Source: Holacanthus passer (lineage: Eukaryota > Chordata > Actinopteri > Pomacanthidae). From it: DNA of 64,000 nucleotides. The notes below the pieces were generated by a model. The model had not been told where the DNA came from. It ran no database searches and saw nothing but the letters and a program-made list of their open reading frames with translations. Position 1 is the first letter of the stretch, and each line of letters opens with the position of its first letter. The stretch is taken from positions 2,511,001 to 2,575,000 of the forward strand of contig JAFREQ010000042.1 in assembly GCA_025331565.1 (NCBI GenBank), read 5' to 3'. Positions 27,601-40,500 of this stretch are shown here, piece after piece. The translations under genes were made by a program, and so were the position numbers.

Positions 27601-29575
27601 AAAAAAACGATCATTACAATTTCCCAGTTGTTGTTTTTTTACTTAACTGGAGAAATACTAATCACATTGACTTAAAAGACCTTTAAGCCTTTATTCATGT
27701 GAGAATCATGAGGAAAACATTAAAACTGGCAAATTGACAAAAGTCAGACTTTCACAAAAAACAGTCAGTTGTTGTCCCTTCATGATAGATAGTCATAGAA
27801 CATACAGTATATTCAAATATGCAAATTAGAATAGAATGAGATAAAAAATAATACAACATATTATATACGTACATGTACACACACACAGAAAGTACATACA
27901 GTATGTGAAATGTCAGTGTCTGCAACTAACAACTATTAAGTCTATTATTGTCTTTATTAGGCAGTTAATGAAGTCCAAGATTATGTCTTCAGTTATTTTT
28001 GTCAATCAATCAGAACCCAAATATATTCACTTTTTTTTATCATAAAAGGCAAAAAACAACCAGAAAATATTTACAGTTAAGAAGCTGGAGCCAACACACC
28101 TCGTTTGTGTTTCTTGCCTTTTATAGTTCCGTTTTATTTTGTCTCAGCATTTTGTCACATGCTCTGATAAAATGTTCATTTTCATTCTCTCAGTTTCAGT
28201 AATTTTCAGGAAGTTAAAGGAATACTCACGTGCTGACGAACATACTGTTACATTAGTACATATACATATAAATAGAAACGACAGCTGTCTTGCTTGTTTC
28301 ACTGCTCCACTGTAGTTCCTGATGAACCTGCGTTGATGTCACAGTGTGTTGTTATCTACTTCCTGCGTGTTTCCTTTTCGTAGGTGAAGAGGGGAAGTTT
28401 GCCTGAACAGCGTAGCACAGCTGCAGCCATCGCCGCTACACCACGCAGAGCTTCAGACCAGACTCACAACCAGCTGGTACACACACTTTCCTACACTGTT
28501 TCCCAACCTGTACCGGTCTGATTCGCCCCTCAGCCCCGTCAGAGACTCTCTGGGACCCTCGCATTGACACCACGCGTCACGTTCCCTGATATCACATAGA
28601 TTCAATGTTAACTTTGTTACTTATATAAAAACAGATGTTGTCACTCTTCCTCTGTTTCCAGGCTAAGAGAGCAGGTCTGGAGGAGCGAGCTCACACCATC
28701 GGTCACACAGGAAGAAACAGCCCCGTCAGCTCTGCTTATCCTCCCCGTCGCACGTCGGAAACCATGCCTCTCCCTCAGGTCAGCCTGCCGTCCGTCCCCC
28801 TCCTCAACACTGAAGCTTCTCATTTCAGCAGAGTCGTTTTACGTCTTCATATTAGCAACTTATCCCCTCAGATTAGCAGCTTGTGCCCTGAAAACACAAA
28901 TTTTGTTCCCTCAAAATACTGGAGTTGCTTCATTGCTGAAGTGGACACAGTCGGACAGTGGTAGAAGAAGTATTCAGATCACTTACTTAGGTAAAAGTAA
29001 AAGTGTGAACACACCAGTAACAGGTAGAAGTATTGCATGCAAATTCCTACTTAATTAAGTACTTATAAAATAACAGAAAATGGAAATACTCACATAAAAT
29101 AACAAGTCCTCAAAACTGTACTTTAATACAGTACTTGAGTAAAAGTGCTTAGTTACTTTCCACCGCTGCAATAAGAAGAGATACACTGAACAACAGGCCA
29201 TGTTTTAGTATTTTAATGTGAAGAACAAATGAAATAGATTAAGAAAACAAATGAGTTACTTGTAATTTGAGAGCAAACATGTCTATTTACTAAAATGTCA
29301 TCATCATAAATAAAAGTAAACACTGAACTAATGTTTAACACTGAAGCTTGAGCAGCGCTGTTGTGCTCACCTGGTTTCTGCCTGCTGTCCCACAGAGGGC
29401 ATCCTCGGTGCAGGTGAAGGCGCTGTACAACTTCACCGCAGAGGAGGACGACGAGCTCGGCTTCAACGCCGGGGACATCATCGAGGTGTTGGATCGCTCC
29501 GACGCGTCGTGGTGGAAGGGGAGGCTGCGGGGGAAAAGTGGGCTGTTTCCTGCCAACTACACATCACCGATGTGA
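24684..29575 (+). CDS. grap2: grap2 (GADS-like), GRB2-related SH3-SH2-SH3 adaptor
   Basis: Coding exons: 24684-24761, 24857-24948, 25321-25440, 27128-27317, 28384-28476, 28662-28778, 29396-29575. All are GT-AG and phases are consistent: 289 residues and a TGA stop. Domains: N-terminal SH3, 1-56 (YDFNATADDELSF, DDWYKAE, FVPQNYI); SH2, 58-150, with phosphotyrosine-binding Arg83 in FVIRGCQSSPGDF, followed by DVQHFKVMKDN and YFLWSEKF; linker, 161-230; C-terminal SH3, 231-289 (ALYNFTAEEDDELGF, SWWKGR, GLFPANY). The SSPGDFSISV and DVQHFKVM strings are GRAP2-like rather than GRB2- or GRAP-like. Family knowledge: GRAP2 links phosphorylated LAT to SLP-76 in T cells and platelets, its C-terminal SH3 binding an RxxK motif. 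The linker (about 70 residues) is much shorter than in the 330-residue human protein and is not Gln-rich. It may be one of two teleost co-orthologues. Fam83f follows 1.5 kb downstream on the same strand. Confidence 0.92.
26397..26485 (+). repeat. 17-bp GATGTGAGGGGATATGT minisatellite
   Basis: Five imperfect copies of a roughly 17-bp purine-rich unit, in grap2 intron 3, about 650 bp before exon 4. Confidence 0.9.
27530..28105 (+). repeat. dispersed repeat copies of the GCAACTAAC family in grap2 intron 4
   Basis: Two decayed pieces. 27530-27650 has AATTAATCCGTCAATTGCTTGG and TATAAAATGTAAAAAAAACGATC. 27921-28105 has CTGCAACTAACAACTATTAAG, then AAAACAACCAGAAAATATTTACAGTTAAGAAGCTGGAGCC, which is the inverse of the core at 21.0-21.5 kb. 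Confidence 0.55.
28956..29168. mobile_element. hAT-like non-autonomous repeat (CAGTGG...CCACCGCTG ends)
   Basis: The left end is CAGTGGTAGAAGAAGTATTCAG and the right end AGTTACTTTCCACCGCTG. Inverted, the right end reads CAGCGGTGGAAAGTAACT. The interior is rich in ACTTAAGTAAAAGTAC palindromes. This is the widespread fish repeat whose ends resemble hAT termini (CAGNGG). It lies in the last grap2 intron. No convincing 8-bp target duplication is visible. Confidence 0.65.
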
Positions 29576-30050
29576 GAAAACACCTCAGCGTGTGCACATT
29601 CACAGACTCAGTGAGCAGGTGCACCGGCCCTGGATCTGTGTGTTTGAACAGAAACACTGAGCCGAGCCAGTGACTCATCTGACCTCTGCACCACATCTTC
29701 ATCAGCAGGCCGCTGCACTAAGAACTGAGTCAGCTTTCAGACGCATAATATTCACATCCGTGCTGCCGCTCGGTGCAGTTTGTGTTCAGGTTTTATTGAA
29801 CATTTTTATATCACAGCAGAGACACGGGAACTTCCTAAACCCGGGAGGGAGCTGCTGCAGAAGGCACAGAGGAATGTCTGATCATTTGTATTGACGAGTC
29901 TGACAGCAGGTATTTATTCAGCAGCTGATGAATCGACTGTAATCCAGCTCTGCTCATGTCAGTCATATTTTATACCACAGATGTTTTTGTATGAAAGATT
30001 CAGTAGATTTCTAAAGAAGTCTTGAAAATAAAAGATTTTTTTTATCACTC
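29576..30050 (+). terminator. grap2 3' UTR and polyadenylation signal
   Basis: After the TGA there is no further open frame. A canonical AATAAA lies at 30027-30032, about 450 bases downstream, followed by a T-rich tract. This gives a plausible cleavage site near 30050. Confidence 0.55.
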
Positions 30051-30707
30051 ATTTGTTTAAATCTAACTCTGAATGATGAATCTGGGGAAATTCATGCAAA
30101 GAAAAGTCACTTAACTATTTCTACAACAGCTTAATGCATCTGCAGTTTTCACTGTGATATTTCTATGAAACCCTCAAACTGATTTATACATTTCTGAAGT
30201 TATTTTCTGACTCCTGTCCAGCTGCAGATGGCAGCCACAGCCTGCCACAATAAAACCAGAAGTAAAGACAGTCAGCCTTCAAAATAAAAGCTACTTCACA
30301 GACTGGATCCTCTAAAGGACGAAGCACCTGCCTTTTAATACAGCTGTCACCTGTTCACATAACTCCAACACCTGCAGTGGCTGTGAGGACAGTCAGTCAT
30401 GAAGTGTTTATAATACATTTAGAAAAGTGCACAATCTGAAATCTCAGCATATTTCTGCCTCTTTTCTCAACTTGCTGTCTTGACTGTGTGAAGCTTAAGT
30501 GTAAGAACTTTATAGGACAATATTTGAGCACAAGTAAGTTAATAAAGAAATACATGACTTCACATTTTACATGAAAAATGACTTAAACAATTTTCAAAGT
30601 AGTTGATAGTTAATTTTCTGTCAAGCGACTAATTGATTAATTGAAAAAGAAAGAATAAAGAAAAAGAATTAAAAAATATTATAAAAAAATAATATTCATA
30701 AAATGTA

Positions 30708-30858
30708 AAGTAACTAAAGCTGTCAGATAAAAGTAGTGGAGTAAAAAGTACAATATTTCTGTCTCAACTGAAGTGGAGCAGAAAGCTGCAGGAAAAACTC
30801 AAGTAAAGTACACGTATCTGAAATTTGAGTAAAAGTACTTAGTTACTTTTCACCACTG
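30708..30858. mobile_element. hAT-like AGTAAAAGTAC repeat, truncated copy
   Basis: Same family as the copy at 28956-29168. It contains AAAGTAACTAAAG at the left, ACTCAAGTAAAGTAC inside and TACTTAGTTACTTTTCACCACTG at the right end. It lies in the 1.5-kb gap between grap2 and the fam83f CpG island. Confidence 0.6.
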
Positions 30859-30929
30859 GACAAGAGAGACACAAACACCAAATGTTTTTTTTTATTCTGA
30901 AAGTGTTGCAACAGGAGGTTGTCTGATAG

Positions 30930-31590
30930 CGCGGGTGTCTTGGTGCCGCCGTGTAGCCCCGCCCCCTGCCTCTCACCTGAGCACCCGGCTCACCTGAGCT
31001 CACAGGTGTCGCGGTGCCGCACAGCAGCGGACCAGCAGCGGATCAGGAGCGGACCAGCAGCGGATCAGGAGCGGACCAGCAGCGGATCGGGCTGAGGGGG
31101 GACCCGGAGCCATGGCGGAGTCTCAGTGGCGGTGCATGGACGACGAGCACGTGAACGAGAAGGTCCCGGAGTCCCGGCCCGAGTTCTACTACAGCGAGGA
31201 GCAGCGGGCGGCGCTGGAGCGGCTGCTCCGGAGCGGGGACGGAGCCTTCAAGATGCGGCTCCAGGAGGACAACATCAAGGACTTTCTGTCCGCCAAGGAG
31301 ATCAGCTTCATCCGCAAGACCTTCCAGGAGTACGACACGGACAGCGACCCCGAGTCCGGCGACCAGGACAAGTCCAAGTCCTCCAGCGCCGACTCCGGGG
31401 TCCACTCCACCTACTGGCCCCAGATGTCCGACACCCAGGTCCCGGCCCTGGACATCGGCTGGCCCGGCAGCAGCGGCGTCTACAAGGGGGTGACCCGGGT
31501 GTCCGTGTACAGCCACCCGCCCCGGGAGCCGGGCCCGCACATCAAGGAGGTGGTGAGGAGGCTGATCCAGGAGGCCCACAAGGTATGACA
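30930..31590 (+). promoter_or_regulatory. CpG island and presumed promoter of fam83f
   Basis: A sharp GC- and CpG-rich block spans the first exon of fam83f and about 180 bp upstream. It includes a GC box, CCCCGCCCCC, at 30957-30966 (Sp1-type on the minus strand). No TATA box is evident. The block stands out against AT-rich flanks. Confidence 0.6.
31022..31089 (+). repeat. 22-bp tandem repeat in the fam83f 5' UTR
   Basis: About three copies of a 22-bp unit (GCGGACCAGCAGCGGATCAGGA), the last imperfect, end 22 bases before the fam83f ATG. They probably lie in the 5' UTR or core promoter, so copy-number changes could alter the leader. Confidence 0.85.
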
Positions 31591-34500
31591 GCTCACCTGT
31601 AGGTCACACCTGTAGGCTCATCCAAAAGCTCACCTGTAGGCTCATCAAAAGCTCACCTGTAGGTCCATCAGATTGCTCACCTGGAGGTCACACCTGCAGA
31701 CTCATCCAAAAGCTCACCTGTAGGCTCAAACTGTTCACCTGTAGGTCACACCTGTAGGCTCATCAGACAGCTCACCTGTAGGCTCATCCAAAAGCTCACC
31801 TGTAGGCTCAAACTGCTCACCTGTAGGTACATCAGATTGCTCACCTGTAGGTCACACCTGTAGGCTCATCAGACAGCTCACCTGTAGGCTCATCAGAGAC
31901 ACTCAGAACCAACTGATCATCACTGAGTCACTTCTTCATCACAAAGGTTTTAAATTCTTCAAAACAATCTACATTTTTCAGCCTCATTTGACAAAATCAA
32001 TGACAAATTTATCAAAACAAACCATAAACAAATGCAGGAGGTTATTGACAGTTATTGACAGTTATTGATAAGTTATTGATAAGTCACAGTGTTGGTGTAG
32101 AATTCAACTATTTAATGGCAGTCAAAGATTTTTGAAACTTTAAAACCACCATCATCAACAAACGCTTTTGAAGTATTGTGTTAGTTTGTCTCAGTTAAAT
32201 GCTTTCAAACACAGTCCTGTGTTCAAACGATAAATCTTAAAGGAATAGATTGAAATTTAGTTTTTGTTGCTCAAAGCCAACAAATAGTGCGACATGTAAC
32301 TCCTTATAAAATGGCAGCTGACATTTCGTCACTTCTGATTTTGTAAAATCAGATCGGCTGATTAAAGGACTGAGTTCAGGATTTTCTTCAAAACTGAAAT
32401 TTCTGTTCAGAAATAGAAGAAGTAGTCCGACACGTAGCCCCTTAAAATGGTGAATTGTCACTTTTGCACTTCAGATTTTGTACGAATGAGGACAAACGAG
32501 ATAAAACATGTTTCTCTGAGAGATTTTGCTTCAGATGAACAGAGGCAAGTTTGCTGTTTCCTGTCTTGAACTAAGCTCACCAACTTCTGGCGCTAGTTTT
32601 ATAATTAACAGACATGAGAGTGATATCGAGCTCCTCATTTAACTCTCTGCCAGAAAGCAAAGCCTTTTTTCCAAAATGTTGAACTATTCCTTTATTGCAC
32701 AACAGTTAAAACCAGTTTCTGCTCGTGTTTGCCAGATGAGTGTATTGTTCAATATGTGGTCGATATTCTTTGTGTGTATTGGAATATAGATTTACATCCA
32801 GCTGACTGCAGCGACTCTCGGCCTGACAGAGCTTCTGTTGTGGCCAAAGAGTTTAAGCTTCAGGTCGGTTTCAACAAGTTCATTTAAACCCACCCACACA
32901 CAGGGAAACAGAAGCGACAGTTAAGAGTTAAAACCCCAAATTTCAATTTTAATGATCTGCTGCATTGCAGAGCTACTTTGTGGTTTAGCTGCAGTTAGTG
33001 TGAGGTTAATCATGAGACCTACCTGTGTTCACCTGTGTTCACCTGTGTCCCTACGTTGATGTCACTCACACCGACAGGAATAATTGTCTGACTCTGTTTC
33101 ACTTTGGTTTATAATTTTTCACGTCCTTGAATTGAACACGAGTACACCAGATTTTCCATCCTCTTGCAGTCCATGTGCGGTTCACAAAGATAACAGTGGC
33201 AAATTTAGCTTTTAAATTCATAATACTTTTTAAAAATATGTTGCTATCTATTGCAGGTTTCTGACTAAACTTCCTCAAACCAAATAAAGAGCAGGTCCGA
33301 GCTGCTAACTGAGAACTCTGACTTACTTCACAGTTGTGTTTTGAACAGGTATTTTTCCAACCTGACTGCGATCTTAAAGCAGACAAACACAATGTTTAAT
33401 CCATTCCTTGCACTTTTGATCCTTCGATATCCAGTGTGTCTCTTTTTAGAGCCCTGAACACACAGTTTCTTCTCATGGAGAAACTCAAAGATTTACAGAC
33501 CTGCTGAGACAAGTTACACTTGTTAACCTAACGGACAATTACTGTGCTTAGTACTGATACTGACAACATTTATCTGTGAGTCATCTCTGGGAAGGAATTG
33601 TCCCATTTTGCATCACTTGTTTTTTACATGTTACATTCACTATAAATAAATCTTGAAAATATGCTCATCTTTAACTCAAAATACGACTTTGCTAACATGA
33701 ATTTTCTTCTAGAGAGTTAGTATAAGAAAAAGCAGCTAAACACAAAATGTCATCATTGCTGGTCCCAAAGTCAAACGACTCTGATATGTTTGTTGCTTAT
33801 TATGTACTTTACAATCAGATACAGATAAAGAACAGAAACTTTTTTTTTTGCTAAAATCTTTAAAATGTGAAAAATGTTCCAGTAAGACATAAAAACAGGT
33901 TAAATCAAGCCGTCGGCAGTGATAATAAAGCCTACACACATGGGAGAGTCATGTACGCAGGTTTTAACACGATGAGTCATTGATGGTGCAGAAGCAGGAG
34001 GCCGAGCAGCTCGAAATGTCAGCTCAGATCAGGACTTGCAACAGAACCATAAAGACTTGTTCAGTCTCGATCCCTGATCCTGCAGCCCAGGTTTGGGCTG
34101 GTGCTTAACGAGCCTCCTTCTTTACTTTTCTCTCACCCGCTCCGACGTTCCCACAGCCGCCTCTGATTGGTTGACCTCGTCGGTATGCGAACCTAAGCTC
34201 GAAAGCTGATTGTTCACCTGTGGTTGGTCTGACGTGTAGCACCAGAGGCTTTAGTCGCAGGGCTGAGAGATGGGGTTTTGTTCTAACTGGCACAAAGAAT
34301 AGAGTTTATCTTTTTAAGGTGTGGAGGACAGGAAACCAGAGCGAGCACGACTCACGAGAGACCGGTTACTCAGGGCTCTTTGAAGGCGGCCATGCTGCAG
34401 AGCTGGATGGCTGAATAATTGAACATACGTTTGACACATATTACAAGTTAATTCATGTAGTTTAGACTAAAATAGTGGACTGACCTGCCGACACTGCTGC

Positions 34501-37500
34501 TACTTCTACTCCTGAAAGGTCTTACAACAGGTGGATTTACACTGAAAGAAGTCTGTCTCTGATCAGTTCAGTTCTCAGTACACACTCCAAAAACATTTGT
34601 TAACATATACTTCAATTAGACTCACACATGGTTTACTTTTAGTTTGAAATTCTGCTGTGCTGCTGTCACATGTAAAACTGTACGTTGGGAAACTTGTTTG
34701 GAGGCTTTTGGATCAGGCCCAAACATGTACAGCAGTGCCACCATAAGGAAATGGAAAAGCTCCACGTGATCAGTCTGAATTACACTCAAGGATATAAAAA
34801 TACAGCGTCTCTGTAAAACGCTCCACTGCACATAATCATCATGTTTGTTTAATGAAATATAATAAAGTATTAAAGATGCACTAAAAATAGGAATATACTA
34901 AAATGGAAAGTGCATCAGTGCTGTGTACTGTCGCTTGGTTCCAGTGATGCACTACAGTCTGTGCTCATGTCTTATGACAGGACGGTTTCTTCGGTAGCTC
35001 AGATCCTGTACTGGTGTGTAATGGTTTTAAAACACAGACACGGCTGTTGAAATTGTTGGCAGTGAACGTTAATCACAGCCGTTGCTGGACTGCGTCCAAA
35101 CTGTCTTGAGTAACCTTTTAATTACCCGGAAAAACAAGTTCCTCTAAAGTTCCCACTGTTACTTTGTCGGTAAATGATGTGCTCCAGTTTTGTATCACAA
35201 CACTAATAACGAGTTAGTGTCATTGTGCTGAGTGTGACAGTGGGAGTGGTGACAAACATTTTAGTTTTAAATGAGGTTCACACATTGGCTGCTCTAAAAG
35301 GCACCCAGAAATAGCCAGATGTGACATGAGTGAAGTGCACACAGCTCACAAATCTTTACCAATGTGTCTGGTTCGAGATGTTTCACAGGGAAATAAATGG
35401 ATAAGAAGAAAAAGAATGAGAATTAATCCAGCCTTTGTTAACACTTGCTGCTGTTTTGTAGACAATGTGTAAACACTAATCACCGGATTGTCTTTGTGCT
35501 GCTGTTCAGTGATGCAGCCGCAGAGGAAATAACTAAAGCCCCACCCTGGTTTATTAAAGTGCATCATATTTTATAAGTTCATCATATAGTTTGGATGTAA
35601 AATCTCAAAACTGCAGCGTTAAATACAAAGTGCTATATTTCTCTCTAAATTGTGGCGAGTAGAAGTGAAAACAAACCACATTTATACTGAATAAACTGTA
35701 GTAGTTACAATCATGAATGCTGCTGTCCCTCTGCTTGGCTGTATTTAACCCCCCCTTGTGTTCCCCAGGTGGTGGCCATAGTCATGGACCTCCTGACAGA
35801 CCTGCAGATCCTCCAGGACCTGCTGGATGCCTCGTCACGGCGCGGCGTGGCTGTCTACGCTGTGCTGGAGGCCAGGGGAGTGCCCCACTTCCTGGATATG
35901 TGCGCTCGGCTGCAGATTAATGCGGTGCATCTGCGGGTGAGGAGTGTGCGCAGCAAACACTGGAGAGCACGACAGAGTGCTGCAGAGGCAGCAGACCTGT
36001 TCATATGTACAATACACAAAGTAAATGAACATGAATGAAAACACCTCTCACCCCGTTTTAGTAGACGGCGGCAGTGACTGCTGTAATTATCATGGATTAA
36101 AAGGTATCTCGTTTCATGTGTCACACTCTTACGGGAATTCCTGACAAGTGAAAAACAATATGACAACATATCAGAGACAGACATCAGAGGTTGTTGGTTT
36201 GGCCTGTTGACGCATGATAATGAATTGCTTCATCAAAAAGTTAATTCCTCAAATGTTTAGTAACGGCTTTATTCTGATCTTTTAATTTTTCAAATAGTTG
36301 AAGGTTATTTGTCAAGATTTTCAGATCTCTGCCGCTGACATCTCTGTGCCTTCACTCCAGCACAATGCAGGTTAAATAAATGTCATTTGTGGTGATCAAA
36401 GCATTAAAAAACAACATTTGAAAAACTCAACACCACCATTTCCTCTCCATGAAGGAGTATAATTATTTGAATTCAACACCAGCTAAAGTTTGTAACGTTT
36501 ATGTGCAGTTTCTGAATCAAATTATTGAACTTACAAATAGTCTATCTCTCTCCAAGTTAAGCTACTGAGCTGCAAAGTAGTCATTTATTATCAAGCAGAT
36601 ACACTTTGACATAATTTTATATGAAGTTTTAATGCTGTGTAAAATAATGTAAGTGGGAGAGTCAGTGATCCCCAACCAGGAGTTCCACATTTACCTGACA
36701 GTGGAAAGTAGCTGGATGTGGAAGATAAGCAAATCATTTGAAGAAATTCAAATTATGATTTACATAATCAGCTGTTACACCCGAACGCCACATGCTGACG
36801 ATGCATAAAAAGTGGTTGGCGAGTAGCGCAGTTGAAACAGTTGGCTAAAATTAATGGGTAAATGGATGAAATTGGTAATGGTTGAAATAAAGGGTGGATA
36901 CTTGAATTCACTTTCCATAAGAAATGCATACATGTAGTTTTTGACCCACTCATGGAAAAGTGAGTTAATAATACAAAAACTTTTCTTACAAAGTGAAAGA
37001 GGTGAAGACAAACTTTCAGTGGGGGTATCAAAGTCCAGAGTGTCCAGGTCCTTTCTGACCCACTGATGCATCTAAGTGTTAATTATAATCATCTTGGTTT
37101 TCTGAATGAATATTTAAAACTGCTCGATGTGTTCCGTGTTGCAGAACCTGAGAAATGACAGTAAGCGCTGATCTAGATTAAGAGCGGGCAGCAGCTCTCT
37201 GAGCCAGACTGTCATCCTATCCGGCCCCACAGGGACACAATACCCAGCCTTATCTGCTGTGTGCAGAGTTTTGTAGCTCCAGTCTAGTTGAACTGGAGCT
37301 GGAATACCTGGCCGTTATGGTGTCAGTTGATACGGCTATGAAAGGCCTTTTCAGAGCACTGGGCTCTGTTACTCTTACTTCTTACAAATGAACATTCATA
37401 GATCCTGAGAACCGATCCAAAGACTGTAACTCGATGCTTCGCCCCACACCGGGTTGACAGCTGAGCGGAGCCTCCTCCCAATGTGTCTGCTCAGTATTTA

Positions 37501-40500
37501 TGTCTGCTTTTCTTTCTGTTTCTTTCTCTTCCCTTTAAGTCGACACATTTGGGTTTGGGTTTTACCTTTATTTCTTGACAGGGTTGACTGGAAGTTGCAA
37601 GGTGCACAGTTTGACTTGGCGTCTCCTTCAGTCAGTCATGCATTATATAGCAGGAGATGTTTGACAGCTGTGCCTGCGTGAGATTACTCCGGCTTATTCT
37701 TGTGATGCTAAGCCAGTGAAAATGTAATTAAGTCAGTATTTCATTACAGAATCTCCGCGTACGGATGGTGAAAGGTGCCGGACTGGCCCTGTCGTTTGGA
37801 AAGCTGCCCGGGTCCCTGTGCTCCAAATACATGCTGATAGACGGAGAGAAAGTCATGTTTGGGTCGTACAGGTGAGAATGAACTTGCGTTCAGCCATTCA
37901 CAGCTGAGACAGGGCCGAGCAGTGCTCTGCAATGTGACATTTGTCTTTGTCTATTTGTGGATGAAATTCCCCCACAAACAGCAGGAGTTCGTCTTATAAG
38001 GCCATTTAGAGTTCAGGTGGTGTTCATCACGTTGAAAGGAACGATTTATGACGAGTTTGTCGAGTTTTAGAGTTCGGTTGAATCTGAGCATAGATTTCAT
38101 GAATAAGATAAGAATAAAAATAGTCCCACATTCCAGTCTTATCGTAACTGCGAAATCTCTGTCTGATGAGGAAGCTCTTACACCCAAAAGATTGTTTTGT
38201 CAACAACAAAGGTGTGATTTGAAAAGTGTTTTTTCAAAGATTTGACTTCCGTATAACTACAAAAAATACCTTTGAACCAGTTATTCAAAACAGAATGTAT
38301 TGCTCCATTTTATTGGCTTTAAAACTGCAAATTCACCCTGTCATTTGTTCCACTGTTGAACCTAAAGCTGCTGTTGACTCTCTGTTTTCTGATTTCTGAT
38401 TCAATTGTTAAAAAGAGGCCGGCAGGCTTAAAATATAACTTTCTTTAAAAGCAGACTACGACACAATAAATTGCAAATTTCCCCCTGAGGAACGAATAAA
38501 GGTTTATCTTATCTTAGCTCTTAATAAAAACATCAGCTAATTACCAGCACACTAATTCTCCTTAATGACTTTGTTAAGCACATTAAAGTTGTGGAATGAT
38601 GGAAACACTGTTTGCACCACAATCACCTTATCTGCCATCCTGCACATATATGCAAATGTGTTGTAGATCAACTTGACGTCCTTCATGATGACAGATTGAG
38701 GTTGACTTGTAAAACCTGTGTGAGACATAAGGAGGACAAAAACACCTGAGTGCTTATTCAAATTGATTAACCTGGTTCAGTGAAATATTTAAACCACCTA
38801 CGTTAGTTAACCCTTAACATTGAATGTAAGAGATGTTACAGACCTGTAAAAGTGAGAAAATACAATAGTTCCCTCAGAATAAAAAAAAAACACTCAAGTA
38901 AAGTACCTCAAATCTGTACTGAAGTTCAGTACTTAAGTAAATGTACTTAAGTTACATTCCACCTCATCATACTGAAACGTTTTAAAGAAATCCTTGTGAC
39001 AGAAACCTCCGTCCTCACTTGAAACTGACGCCTGACCCAGACTTGCAAAAATGAGCTGATTTAAATGTTTTGGATACAAGCTAAGCTCCTGTGTACAGTA
39101 ACCTTTATATCAGCCAGCTCCGGGTCCTCTGGTAAACCACATTAGTGACCACATATAAAACCGTTTTCAGTGCACTTCATGAACGTGTTAGCAACACAGT
39201 GAAATCAAAACTGGAAGGACTGATTCGCGCCAAGTGAAACAAGCTTGGTCATGTTTTGACTCATGACTGATACCTCATTATGACTGGAAGTTTACGTAGA
39301 GAAATTTGAGTCTGTTTGACTTTGAGATCAAGTTTGCAAAGCTTTTCAAAACAGGAACAATCTCCTGTTGATTCTTAGGGCTGCTGTGTTACAAAATGCT
39401 TACTGGGTTTCATCTAAAAGTCTAAAGGAAGTCGTTGGTGCTATGAATAAAGAAAAGAATAGCTCAAAACTTTCTTGCTGAATGTGAGATGAGAGGAAGA
39501 TCTATACCACTCCCATGTCCCTGTTAGCTTAGCTTGGCATAAGGACTGGAAACAGGGGGAAGTAGCTGGCCTGGCTCCTCCACAAGTAACAAAACCCACC
39601 TCCCAGCAACTCGAATTTCTGATGGTTGCCTGGTCAAGAAATAGTCCAGAACATGAGCCCCTTTAAAAAGACAAATTGTCATCTTAGTAATTTTCAGACT
39701 TTGGTTGTGTGTGGATGAAACTAACAAGTTAGAACATAACATATCATACGCACAGATACAGTGTGAAAGTGTTTTCAATTTCCTTATCTAATTCGCATGA
39801 AAGCCAGTAAGTGAACTTCCCAAAATTTGAACTATTTCTTTAATGATATACATATTTTAAGTTTAGCTTAAATCTCTCTTCCGCCTTCAGCTTCACCTGG
39901 AGTTCCTCTCGGGTGGACAGGAACACGATCACGGTGATGTCGGGACAAACCGTGGACTTCTTCGACAATGACTTCAGGGAGCTGTACGCCGTGTCCGAAG
40001 AGGTCGACCTCTACAGGGACTTCAACATCACTAAGCCGCCTAGACCTACGCCCATCACCAAGCCAAAGGTGGAGCCAATCCCACCTCTACCCATCTCCAT
40101 GTCTCGCTTTCAAGTATCTGTCAATGACTGCAGAAAGATCGACCTCAAGGTACCTGCACATAAATACCACAATCCGAAGTACTCTTTAGTTTTTGGGAAC
40201 AGTAGAGGCCTAACAGGTTCCCTCCAAGACCTGTCACTTCCGAAGGACACAGTGGTCACTGGGCTGAACCCGAGGAACGGCCCGCAAAACAGCAATACTA
40301 GCAAGAACAGCAAGGAGAAGTTGAACCAAGTCTCCCCCCAGAGTCCTCGCTCACCTGCAGAGGAGGAGAATGAGGATGGAAAGGAAGACCTGAAGAAGAA
40401 CCAGGCTGTCGGAGTGAAGAAACGCAGCTCCTTCAGGCACTTCTTGAAAGGTAGAGCCAATCAGGGCCCAGAGACGATAGAGGAAGGTGTGGTCACTCCC

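Noticed and set aside
28956..29168. 8-bp target-site duplication around the hAT-like repeat
   Set aside because: The flanking octamers (CAGTCGGA and CAATAAGA) do not match, so no duplication is claimed.
31043..31579. 178-codon minus-strand frame opposite fam83f exon 1
   Set aside because: Shadow of GC-rich coding sequence on the plus strand; it has no start context, splice sites or domain of its own.
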